The translations under genes were made by a program, and so were the position numbers. The notes beneath the pieces are model-generated. The model did not search any database and had not been told where the DNA came from. It was given only the letters and a program-made list of their open reading frames with translations. From Ganoderma boninense (lineage: Eukaryota; Basidiomycota; Agaricomycetes; Polyporales; Polyporaceae): a DNA stretch of 64,000 bases. Position 1 is the stretch's first letter. The number at the start of each line of letters is the position of its first letter. The stretch is from positions 1,023,252 to 1,087,251 of the forward strand of contig CM035314.1 of NCBI GenBank assembly GCA_002900995.3, given 5' to 3'. This document shows, in pieces, positions 47,935-62,941 of this stretch.

Positions 47935-49213
47935 ACTAGGCAGGAGAGAGGATAGCGGGTTGAGAGAGGGTGCAGAAGACGCTCCCCGACGATGAAGAGG
48001 GGGAGGTGATGGTGGGGAGGAAAGAGGCGGCTGCGGGACAGTCCCTTCTTATCCTGCACGCGACCGTCCCCGTCATCCGGTGGCACCCCATATTGGGCAC
48101 CCCGAGCGCCGAGCCGGCTTCTGTCACACGCCCCGCACACTTCCTTCACGCTGCTTCTGCGCACGTCCACTTCCTTTCGAGCCACATCGGGCAACTTGCT
48201 GCGTCACAGCCTGCTCTTATCTCGAAGAGCAACCCGGATCTGGCGGTGCACGCCTCCAATGATACTCCGACAAGGTGAGCTGGCCGTGCGATAGTCTTTA
48301 CGCCGACGCCCGCGACTGTAGTCCGAAGCTGTGTATTAGGGCCGGGGTCCCTTCCACCCACCCCACATATGCCCAGTCGCCTGGTTTGCGCTGTTTTGGA
48401 GACGATGCCGGCGGCCTTACTGTCGCTCTTTGCGGAAGGTCTCTTATCTCGCAAGTGAAAATCGCCATAGATATTTAGGTGAGTCATGGACCAGCATGGA
48501 CATTGGTGCACTGGTGGGTGAAACCGATTCCTGACCGAGGCTCCCAATCGAAAAAAATTGTTCAGCGTAAGGATGGTTGCAAGCGTACTGGAGGACCACT
48601 GACTGTCAGACTGACACTGCACGATCGTCCGACAAGCTGGGGCTGTTTCCGATCGTCGTCAGGTTTAAGCACACAGCAACATAGGGCTTATTTTACGCGC
48701 CCAAAATGCAGGGCGGATGGCTCAGTTGGTTGGTGCACAGGGCTTCTGTTGGGCTCTGCGTCAGGCCGTGTGTTCGATTCTGGTCGGGAACGAACATTTC
48801 TTGGAACTATCATTTTGAAGCCCTTCCCGCTGAACCTTGTCGCTCTCGAGTCTCAACGCACTGCTTGCCATGTCCGAGTCCCAGCCCCCCGTCCACATAC
48901 CAATTTCACTTGAAGATTGGCTGGACAATCCGGTGCACTCCTCGCCTTCAGCCTCAGATGAGTACAGTACCGGGCTGTGTTAACGTTCCTCGCCTCTGTA
49001 GTACTAGTGTACCGACACTTCTGATTGTCCCGCTGAATGTGTTGACGTCTCCGCACGCCCCGTGCCGGGGCGTGAGGTTGTATATAGATTCGCAATTTCC
49101 AGCAGGACATGTCCAGCCACCGACTGACAGAACCCCTGCTTGGCAGGACAGGGCCCCAGGCATTAGCGGGTAGCGCTAGCCTATTCACCCCGGACGGGCC
49201 ACAGTAGCCCTAT
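47935..49213. other. Upstream region of fungalysin, with tRNA-like relic
   Basis: Presumed promoter of the protease gene. No protein gene recognised to 49213. Confidence 0.5.
48711..48790 (+). pseudogene. tRNA-like relic, 5' half similar to tRNA-Met
   Basis: GGATGGCTCAGTTGGTT (48715-48731) is identical to 17 nt of the intact tRNA-Met and holds a full Pol III A box. A B-box-like GTTCGATTC follows at 48772-48780 at normal spacing. The acceptor stem and anticodon arm do not pair, so this is not a working tRNA. It may be a tRNA pseudogene or the head of a tRNA-derived SINE. Confidence 0.5.
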
Positions 49214-49975
49214 ATGAACCCTCACAACGTCGTCTTCACAAGGGGAAACCTCAGCCACGTCTTCGCCATGTTCTCCTCCGCGAGCACCTCTGTCCCGCAC
49301 TCAGCTCCCCAGCAAGACGATGCGGCGCACGCAGCCGACGACCGCGTTCAGGGACAAGAAGACCGTTCAGAGGCGGGACTTGACCGGGAACCTGAGCCGA
49401 GCGCCTCCCAGGTGACCATGGTCGAGGTGACGCTTCTGGGGGACCTGGTGCGCATATTGGGCGAGACGAAGACCCAGCAACGTCTGCTGCTCGAGGAGCA
49501 GAGGCTGGCCAACGCTCATCGCGCTGCACTGGTGCGCGCGCAGGAGGACTCTGTGAGGCAGCAGGCCGCGTTGGTGCAGCAGCAGAAGCTAGCGACTGCC
49601 GCGGCGATCCGAGCGTGAGTCCTGGCTTCTGAAGGCTGCAGTCGACGCTGATTAAAGGCTGACGATGCTTTGCGACAGGGAACTGCGCACGTATAATAGC
49701 GTGTCATCGTATTGGAAGCCTTTGCCTTTGATGAATGGGGACCCGCTGCCCGCCGACGTCCAGTTCCCGTCGGACCCCTGGCAGCTCAAGCATATGACAG
49801 GTAGCGTGAATCTCAGGACCGTGTAGTATCATCCAGAAATGCTGATCATTGCCATTTTTCAGAGACGGCGGTGAGGCGCCTCGCAGAGTTATATGGCGTC
49901 GGAGAGGAGGACAGCAGCTTGGAGGGGACCAAAGACAACATCTCTCTGTTCCTTTCGGGAAGACGTGCACCATAA
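49214..49975 (+). CDS. Small coiled-coil protein, unknown
   Basis: Three exons with consistent phases: 49214-49614, 49679 to about 49800, and about 49862 to TAA 49973-49975, giving about 210 residues. After a Ser/Asp-rich N-terminus the segment VEVTLLGDLVRILGETKTQQ continues as a Gln/Ala/Arg helix to the end of exon 1 and should form a coiled coil. Exons 2 and 3 encode SYWKPLPLMNGDPLPADVQF and then a helix ETAVRRLAELYGVGEEDSSL. The layout (coiled coil plus a short Pro-rich NGxPLP segment) recalls basidiomycete Mug135-like proteins, but this is a weak impression. An alternative start is the ATG at 49268. Convergent with sulfhydrylase copy 2, with only 125 nt between stop codons. Confidence 0.6.
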
Positions 49976-50100
49976 CCCCCGAATGCGAATGCTCACTGTT
50001 CGATTTACCCTATACATTTTACGGCGAGCTTCTACTAATACATGTTCGCATTTATAGAGCGACGAGCTTCTTCCCTATTCAGATAATACCTTGTGGCCTA

Positions 50101-52139
<2,039 letters not shown>

Positions 52140-52182
52140 GTTGAGGTGGTTGTTGGTTCCAACCCGGCGAGCTGCATGAGGG

Positions 52183-52189
52183 TTTTATA
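52183..52189 (-). promoter_or_regulatory. TATA box of sulfhydrylase copy 2
   Basis: TATAAAA on the minus strand, about 45 nt upstream of the ATG at 52139. Confidence 0.5.
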
Positions 52190-53078
52190 TTCACCGTGAG
52201 CCCCCTCCCCGGCGCAGCCATCGTGCGAGTGACTACGTGCGCAGGTATGAGCCCTTGTTGACGCCATTGTCACTGCATTACACGGCGTGCGACGGATGAC
52301 CCTGCCACGAGCACCAGGCGGTGTCTTCGCGTAGGCTTGAAAACGAGCCTGTGACCTGGAAAGAAGCATTGTTTTGTCCGTTTGTCGTCGGACAGAGGCG
52401 AGGAGAACGCCCTGAGTACCTCTTCCGTTGCAGCAGCCGGGGAAGAAGTACGTGTTGGAGCGCCGAGGTGCCACCATTGATAAGGCTTTACGGCCTAACC
52501 TGAGCAACTGGTTACCGAAAGCTGCGCAAGAGCAAGTCATGCACCTCGTCCTTGTTCCGACTCAGTTCTAGCAGCGGAGTAAGATCGAATTTCCCTCGGG
52601 CCATTTGGGAAAGGGGATGATTCAGCGTTCTTGAACTATTGTGCTGAGGGTACCTAAGAGGACAGAAGGCATAAGGCGTCAGAAGTCCTGCGAGTGGCTG
52701 GGAGCCCACCAGGCTAATGTTAGGCCAACCATCTCACGTCATTGTCAACCTTGTAGAGTAAACAGTACGTGGTTCCCATCTCGGCAGTCACACGCACATA
52801 GATTGGGTGCTTGAAGGAGAGAAGAGACTCACCAGGTCGTGAAGATATTCACTGCCGGTCCCAACACAACAAGAAGGATGGCCCCGGAGGGCATCGACCA
52901 TTGAGTTTCTGACCCCTCTTGCGCTATCCCAATGCCTCGTAACGCCATTGTACGGATAAGAAATTCGCGGGAAGGACTTCCTAAAAGCACTCTTGTTATT
53001 GTTGAGGGCAAGCGGGGTAATGCTCGATTGAGAATGCACGAGGCAACTTCAAAGCAATGTCACCGGAGTCCGGGATAC
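52190..53078. other. Intergenic between copies 2 and 3
   Basis: No recognisable gene; short frames only. Confidence 0.5.
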
Positions 53079-54115
53079 TATTCACACCGTGTTCAATCCC
53101 AACCGACACCTATATCGCAGCGCAAAGTTCGTCAGGATAATTCGAGTTGAAGGAGATTGGGCATACTCGAATGAGGTCGGGGGTAACGGTTACCGGTCGC
53201 GAGCCCCCCTTTCTCAGAGATGTGAGAATGGGTCGTGGTGGCAGTATGAGCCACGGGCGCCTTCGGGTCGCCCACGTTCGCAACAAGTTCGCAAGGTTTG
53301 TTGTTGGGCCAGGAGCGTGGACAACCACTCTGCCCAACTCTCCGTCCCCCTTGACGGCGAAGTTCAGGATGCCCTCGAAAAATCCCGACCGCCGTAGGCG
53401 ACAGGCCTCACATTGGTGTTCATGTGAAGCTAAGCTTAGGTACTACGGCACCCAGGAGACCTCAAGTTTCGGATGTGGCAGAACCCATCTACTAAGAGGA
53501 CCGGATCGGTCAGTCACCGAGGAGCCCGTAGAATCCTAGAAGCGCCGAGCGTATTTTGCGGCAGTCTCAGAGTGGCGTTCGGTCCAGAGGGCGGAGAGTT
53601 TTCATACCTTGAAGCGGTAGGAACGCACGCACCGAAGGGGGCGAGTGCGGACCCAACGTCGACCAAGATGTCGGTGCGAACCTTAACGGCGCACTGGCGG
53701 GCGGCGGGGAGAAATGCCTCCGCTGTACTTACTGGACGCCATAATACGCTCAGTGAATTCCGGAAACTTCCCAGAGATGGTCAAACTGAACCTTCCAGGG
53801 GCGGAGAGTGATCAGCGAAAAGGTCACGTTGCAAGGAAAGGGCGCACCGCTGTCGACGATCAGCCCAACTCTTGTCATGCCATGTGCACCATCCCATTTT
53901 GTTGCGCCGTGGCCGACGATGTCAGCGCCGCACTCGATGGGTCGCAGCAGGTATCTACCAATCCGGAGGGTGATGTCGACGATCAGCGGTAGCTTGTAAG
54001 TGTCAGGCACAAGAACAGTGGACATGCCACCATTCGAAGGTGGGTAGGACATGCAACTCAGGAGTTGCATAGGAGATAACCAAGACGATATCGATGGGTG
54101 ATCGGCCAAGGGCAT
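53079..54115 (-). pseudogene. Sulfhydrylase pseudogene, copy 3
   Basis: Decayed copy between copies 2 and 4. Recognisable remnants in the right order: [37 protein letters not shown] (near 54030-53880, still with the PLP lysine but with [10 protein letters not shown] altered), a NFPEFTE relic near 53770, FAVKGDGELGRVVVHAPGPT near 53370-53320, LRPN-region and VTPDLIR near 53180, and SVGIEHGVN near 53100. Frameshifts and stop codons separate these blocks, and the 5' third, including the NIYSRMGNPT region, is missing. Its extent at the right is uncertain; relic sequence may reach about 54230. Confidence 0.88.
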
Positions 54116-54306
54116 TCCAGAAGGTTAGCGACGCAGAACTCCTAGCGAGCAATCCGACATCACCTTCAAGAGCAGGAGAGAGCTGGCGAAGCCCATAAAT
54201 GTAGTAGGATAATGTTACAGTAGTACATACGCTTCAACCAGTCCGATTCGACACTAGTTCTTTCCGTTGGACGGATTTTCCGTGCCTCTATGGCGCGAAA
54301 AGACGA

Positions 54307-56259
<1,953 letters not shown>

Positions 56260-57652
56260 GGTGAGAAGGAACGAAGGGCAGAGATGGGCGCCCGAGGGGC
56301 GTTTTGCGCTCCTGCCTCCTTATGTATTGAGGCGCGGATGTTTGCCCTGAGGGACATCGCGATGTGCTCGCAAAATGACGCAATCCGGGCCCAGTGGCTT
56401 GTTGCGACAGCATGAGAATGCAAAGACGATGTCAAGGTGTCTGCGCACGTCCGCGCAAGCCCATCGAACCTAGCAGCCTGACCTTAGTATGACCCAGCCC
56501 ATCCCTAGAACGGTCACCTGGTCATCGATATCGCTATCGGCACCCGCCACCATCCTATTTGACAGATTTCCGGCATGCTGTATTGCACAAGCAGTCGAAA
56601 GAACTGGCGGCGAGACGCGAGACTGACGACACGACGAAGGTGGATTTGGAACACCGAGCAAACGAGGCAATGGGCAGACGAAGGCGCGATGTAGTCCACA
56701 GAGTGGAGAATGGGTAATTTGCCAAGATATGTATGTGGTTTGCCATATGGGTAGCATTGAAGACTCACCTGCTCCTCGACCAGAATGCGCGGCGCATGTC
56801 CACCAAACCCCAAAGCTCGAGGCTCCGGGTCCCCTCATCCCCTTCACCTAGTTGCATTGTGCCCGAATCCTTCACTCACCACGGCTCCCAGCTTCGACCA
56901 TGCTCAGCCACTCCACTCTTCAAGGTGCGAACGTCACGCTCTCCCTCGAGCGTCCGCAGAGGAGGATGGATTTCAGGCGATGGGTGTTGACGATACAGAT
57001 ATATTGACGTGCAACGGCAAGAAGTAAAAAAGAGTGTTGGAACAGTGTTGTGTTACAGACAACGACAAGGAGGGAGTGCAGGATGTGCAGAAAGTGATGA
57101 GGTCCATTGTCCGAGAGTTGAGGTAAATAAGGGCGTGCAGTCGGAGCCTGGGTACGAGGAGTGCAGGTACAGACGCCTGCTTCCGGCAGAAGCCGAACCT
57201 TCCGTGGGGTCCTCGGCTATTTTGCACTTGTTTACGACGTGCCGACTCCGAGTCTCTCCTTCAACTATCACTGCTCTCAGTGCCTAGTACTCGTCGGAGA
57301 CCATTCTTGGGAGGAGTTCAGGTGAGTACGTATCTCGAAGCACCATCCCAGGACGCCCTCTTCAAGGAGAAGCAGCTTGTGTATGCATGCCTCTTGCACG
57401 TTGAGCCGTCTTCTTGATGCTTGGTTGCCCAGAATACGGGCCACTATGCAGATGGCAAATAGGCAAGTGCATGCGTGTATGCGCTTCACGCACGATCGTT
57501 ATTAATGTTGGCTAACTGCACAGCTGCAGCGGACACAGTCTTGCGGTGACAGGGTTGTGTCTCGTGGCGAGGGCGTGCTGGGACGGTACAAAAACTTCAT
57601 TTCGCGATCTCTCTGACCAAGTGCTCCCGGGTTCCCTCACATTGTGGACAGA
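56260..57652. other. Intergenic between divergent genes
   Basis: Promoter regions of sulfhydrylase copy 4 (minus) and the dsRBD-like gene (plus). No gene recognised in between. Confidence 0.5.
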
Positions 57653-60600
57653 ATGACCCTCGTTGCCTCCTGTCCGGCCCCTCTTCCGACGTCTACGTCC
57701 GTAGACGTCAGCCTCGCGACATTCGCTCAGGCCTCACAAGGCCTCATCCAGAATGGAGCGGTTCCCATCTTGCATTACTTCAACGACCTTGCCTTGTTCC
57801 AGCCGGTTGCTAGTACGTCTGGTGGTGCTCCGCCACCCCAAACAGTCCAAGCACAAGACATAGAGCACACGATCCCGAAGGCGGTGGCGCGGATTCACCA
57901 AGCATGTCAGCAGGCGTTCGGGAGCACCCAACCGCTCAAGTTCGATTTTGAGGAGGACGGTTTTACTCACGGTACGTTCGTCCTCATGCCCATTTCATTT
58001 CCAGTGTAACATTCCACTTGTTCTATCAGGCAAGCGCTGTACGCTGACCATCACGAGGCCTGACGGTGCCATCCGGACATATGCGTCAAATACACTGTAC
58101 GGTCGCAAGTACGACGCCAAAGCTAGTGTTTGTACGCTAGCTATATCAGATGGCGTCATCGACTTCATCTTCGATGAACCTAGCAAGCCGTCGTCATCGG
58201 CCGTTGCATTCGAGCATCCTAGTATCCCGCTCGACATGGACGACTCTGTGAAGGAAATTGAACAGTGCTGTCTCGAGTGGGCCAGCGGCCGTGTCAAGCC
58301 TTTTTGGTTGAATATTAGTGAGCCTAAGTTCGGCAAGAGTGCGTACTAACCTGGCCATTTCGTATGGACAAGCCAAACTAAATTGGTGAACCGGTAGCTC
58401 ACGGGTGCGCATTACGGATCCGCCTTGGGCCGCGCAGCTCCAGGGTATACTCCGTCAACACGATCTACAACAGCACTGCTGAAGCTCGGAAAGCCTGCGC
58501 GGAGGCAGCTCTCGCCGATGGCGTTATCGACTTTATCCGAAGTTGGGCGCCGTCTGACTACATGGACGTCGTAGAGGAAACCGATACATTCTCTCCCATC
58601 GGTCTTCAACAGTTCTTCGACTCGCTTCCCAAACCGTTCCCGGAAGCCGTCGACGGACGCAGTGCGGCCGACATTAACGGGCCAGCGTGGCTGAACACGA
58701 CCATACAATCTGCGCGTGGAAGCAAGTTTGCCCCGAATTTCGTCTGGACATCGGATGCCAGACACAACCGTGAGTGCTCATCGAATCACTGCTGTCTCCC
58801 GTTTCCTAACACACCGAAGTTCATGGATGTCTGCTCCGTCTCGAGCGACCTGGGGAAGTCAGGTCATATCTCGTCGAGGCGCGCTTCGTCAAGCGCATGG
58901 AAGCGAAAGCAGCGGTGTGTTTGCTCGCTATGTCTAAGGGCGTGGGCGACTACATCCGAGACGTGGCCAAGGCGGCCGAGGAAAGGCTGTCGCCCGCGAC
59001 GCGGAAGCACGTATCCGAGGTCCTCCAGCCCCTGCTGACTGCGGAGTACCGCAAGGTGCGAGGACCTGGGATCCAGCCCGCTATTGAATTCGATCAGGAC
59101 ATGAATGGTCAGTTACCTCCGTTTCTTTATCCAACTCATGTGATTCAGACAGCTGAGCGTCGTCGCTTGTGTCTCCCTTCTCTGGTGCAGCATGTGGTGC
59201 AACGATGGTCGTGGAGCTCGCGCCAAACCCCAGTCCTCAGGAGGTGCGGCGATACACCGTGCCTACTGAGTACTGCAACAGGAATGACGCGAGGCTCGCC
59301 GTCATCCATTACGCCGTGCAGGAGGGCGTCATCGACTTTCTGCGCTTGCAAGGAAAGCCGAGGCCTCCGGGTTATGTTCCGTACGCTCCTCAGCAGGAGC
59401 CGCAGTTCGTGAACAGAAAGCGAAAGAACTGGGACAACGGCAACGGTAGTGGCTATAGCAACGATAGTGGGCCCCGTGGTGGTGGCGATTGGTCCAACCA
59501 CAACGATTTTGGGCCCTCGTCTGCTGGTGGCCACTTCAGAGGCGGCTGGCAGAACAAGAAGCAGCGCACGGGGGACGCGTTTCATGGTGGATCGGGTCTC
59601 GATTCAAGTTATTCTTTTTGGCCTTCTCAGACTCAGAGCTACCGGGACTCAGGTCCGAGAGGTGGTTTCTCTCAGCGGGGTGGTTTCCAACCTGCATGGC
59701 ACAGCGAGCAAAGCTATGACGCGCAGCCTAGAAGGCAAGGCTGGAAGTGGAACCAGCCTGCAGTGTCTAGACCTCCACCTTCTCGCGGCGGCTTCGGGGG
59801 TCAATTTAAGGGTAGCACCAGAGGCGGTTTCGCTGGACCATCGGGTTTCGTCCCAAGGCAGCAGCCCGTCCCTGTTCCATTTCCTCCTCCTCCAGTGCAG
59901 TATCCTACTGTTTCGATGCCGTCACACCAGCAGAGTCATCCCTCCACCTCCATCTTACCCGTATTCTGGCGGCGGTGCCGTTCCCGGGAATGCTCAGTCT
60001 GCTCAGGCTGCATCCTCCGGCGCGGTCCCGCATGCCCAGCACATTCCGATTCCCTACCAAACTTCCGCGCCGCGACCTCCAGTCACGCCCTTTGGCGTGC
60101 CCAGTGCCGCCCCTGGTGGCGTTTCATACTCTCCGTACGTTGCGCCCCCAGCGGCGCCTCCGCCTTCGCAGTATCCTCCGCAACAGTATCCATACGCCGC
60201 GGGGCCCCCTTCTGTGCCCAACAATGGCCAGGTCGCGGGGTATCAGCAATACCCCCCGCCTGCCCAGCCGCAACTCCCTATCCAGCCTGTTGTGTCTCCC
60301 GCTCCTCCGGGGCCTGCGCCTCCGGTCCATGGCTTTCCCATGTTCCCTTATGCGAATTTTCCTCAAGCTACACTCGCTACACCCGCTATGCCTGCCAATC
60401 CAACGTATGGGCCGTCCTTCGTGCAGCCGCAGCCGCAACCGCAGCCGCCTCGACCGCTGTCTCAGCAGCTTCGTCCACAACATCAACTTCCTACACCGCC
60501 TACTGTCCAACCTCCACCTCCACCGCCACCTTCTGTGCCTCCTCCACCTGCGCCAACGTCTCCCCCAATTCCGATTCCTTCCACGGTCACGTCTAAACCG

Positions 60601-61091
60601 CCTCAGCCTCAGCCTACGCCTCCTACGCGACCTACATCCACGAGCGATCCCCTCTCCTCCTGGTCTACGAAACCGAAGAACCCTGGCAAAGTCGTGTCCA
60701 TTCCGACAACCCCGAAGACGAATGTTCAAGCGCTCTACGGTGCGTCCCCTCCCCTTCTACTTCCACTTCCCCGCTCCGATCGTCTCCATTCCCGTCTGTG
60801 TTGACTCCTCGGCGTCCGTCGTGTTGATGTTCGCGTTTGACCTCGACGGGGCCTGCTGTAGACTACTGCAACGCGCACGGCATGCCGACGCCGCAGTGGG
60901 GCCAGGAGCTTACCAACGACGACGTCAGAAAGCACAAGGTCTGGGTCGTCATCGGGAAGATGAAGTTCGAGATCCCGGTCCCGTTCTCGAGCCTCAGCCA
61001 GGCGCAGGAGCGCGTCGCGGGCAAGGTCGTCGACCAGTTCAAGGCGCAGGGCGAGGTCGAGGCCCGCAAGACGGTGAGCTCGAAGACGTGA
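57653..61091 (+). CDS. Large protein with repeated dsRBD-like modules and a Pro-rich region
   Basis: Starts MTLVASCPAPLPTSTSVDV at ATG 57653. Four related modules of about 60 residues follow, each with the scheme HGxxCxLxIxRxxGxxRxYxxxxxYxxxxxAKxxVCxLAxxxGVIDFI: near 57972-58160, 58402-58560, 58820-58965 and 59190-59345. An intron enters each module just before the (H)GxxC segment. An RG/GG- and aromatic-rich stretch (59400-59860) and a long Pro/Gln-rich, low-complexity region (to 60740) come next. After an intron the C-terminus has DYCNAHGMPTPQWGQELTND, KVWVVIGKMKFEIPVPF and a helix, which looks like a classic dsRNA-binding motif; TGA is at 61089-61091. The AKxxVCxLAxxxG helix of the four modules also suits a dsRBD fold. 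A one-base frame break lies near 59935. RNA binding is inferred; I know no characterised homologue. Confidence 0.7.
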
Positions 61092-61771
61092 CCGGATTGC
61101 GGGACGGATCCCAAGCAGGTGGGGTGGACGAGTGTTCAGATTGCGAGCACACGACCTGAAATCTAGCGACTGGACGGTGGATGGGCTCGATGAGAGTTTG
61201 GGACGACACCTTCTACCTCGGATATAATGCACCTCCGTACACATTTCTCCCATGTTCCCATTGCCTTGGGTTCGCGAGCATATTCTACTTATCCATGTCC
61301 GTGAGCTTCTTGTATGTAGTCGCGGCTGCGTGTGCCGTTTTAACGCAACCACTACTGGATTCGCTGGTTTCATTACTTATCTCCTGGCCCCACGCCTCTG
61401 TGCCCCACCACGTGCACTCTCTATACCTCGTGGTGGACTTTACAAGCATGTTCTTTCATGATCAGGCTCCCCATCGGCGTGGGATTGCCTGTGTCCCCGG
61501 GATGTTAATATGATCTTAATAAGATCGAGTCGAATACCGGAGGTTACACGAGATCGGACCAGACGCTGCGATGATGGAATACCGAGTACATTGTAGATCA
61601 CGCGACGTTGGCATGCACAGTAGTACTAGAACGATGGGTATGGTCATCTGCCTTCACGGCGTTGGCTATCGTTGTGCAGAGTCGCTGAGAACATCGATAT
61701 CCTGCCTCATCCTGCGTAAACGACTTCCTTATCGCCCAACCACCACCATCTCCATTACTTACATACGTGCC
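61092..61771. other. Intergenic
   Basis: 3' region of the preceding gene and promoter of the oxygenase gene; no other feature seen. Confidence 0.5.
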
Positions 61772-62941
61772 ATGCCCTCCTACGACGCCTCCGCGCGCAA
61801 GCAGCTGTATGATACTCAAGGTTACGTCGTCATCCCGGACCTCATATCCCCATCGCTCCTGCCCGAGCTGGAGGAAGCGTGCGCCCGCACGATCGCGAAG
61901 ACGCGCGAGGGGACCTGGCCGCATCGCCGGACAGTCGGGCGACAGTTCCCGCCTTACGACGACGCCAACCCGGACTCATGGGGCGTCCAGCACGTCATGC
62001 ACCCAGAGCTGGGCGAGCGCGCGTTCGCGCGGTGGTATACCTCGGACGAGCTGGTGGGCGTCGTGTGCGAGTTGATGGCGTGTGGGGAAGACGATCTGCA
62101 GATGGGTGCGCCTTGCTCTCATACTACTTATCGGGATTTGGACACGGAAGTACTCACCGAGGGACTTCCACCACCGACAGAGCTGTTCAATATCTTGATC
62201 AATCCGACTGCACATTCGTTTGCACTCAGGTGGCATCGCGACGATGTGCGCGAGACAGCAACTGAGGACGAGGAGCGGGAAGCCCTCGGCGTGTGGCATC
62301 ACGGGGTAAGTCTCTATGCTACTGGTGGCCACCGCGCGGCTTCGTATCCTCCCTTCCCTTCGTCCGAGACGTGTTCTATCTACTCGCCCTCACTCGGCTG
62401 CTGTCATTATATCTCCTTTGTACCCGAGCTGACCGTCATGTTCACGCCCAGGTCCAATGGAACACGTAAGTGGATCTTCGCCATGCACCATGTACCCACC
62501 TGTTGACCGTGTCCACATCGACCGCGCAGAGCACTTCGCAAAGACACCTGCCTGTACATCGTGCCCGGCTCCCACAAAATGCCGCGCACGCCCGGACAGC
62601 GAGCGCTGTCATGCACGCTCGATGCGCCCGTGGATCCGCTCGATATGCCTGGGGCGATCCGCGTTACGCTCCAGCCGGGGGAGACCGTCTTTTATAACAA
62701 CAATATCCTGCACTGCGCGACGTATGACGAGCACGAGGAACGCATCACGCTGCACGCGTGTATGAGCGAGGTTCGTGGTGGACCAGGCCGCGCGCGGAAC
62801 ATCCTTCAGCACGGGCTGGGGTGGATGAAAGAGGACCGGTTCAAGGAGACGCTGGATGAGAGGGGCCGGAAGATGCTGGAGAGGATAGTGAGGCTACAGG
62901 AGAGCGTGGGGAAGGTGGGATACTCGCTTGCGAACGAATGA
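61772..62941 (+). CDS. Phytanoyl-CoA dioxygenase (PhyH) family protein
   Basis: Fe(II)/2-oxoglutarate-dependent oxygenase of the PhyH family. Starts MPSYDASARKQLYDTQGYVV at ATG 61772; the YDTQGYVVIPDLISPSLLPE opening is typical of the family. Introns follow DDLQM (62107-62181), GVWHHG (about 62307-62450) and VQWNT (62466-62528). Iron ligands: WHRDD (H and D of the HxD motif) and the distal His in NNNILHCATYDEHEERITLH; the Arg after it should bind 2-oxoglutarate. YIVPGSHKMPRTPGQRALSC and QPGETVFYNNNILH are further family blocks. The frame is intact to TGA 62939-62941, about 300 residues. The substrate cannot be read from the sequence; fungal relatives act on lipids, alkaloids or secondary metabolites. 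Confidence 0.87.
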
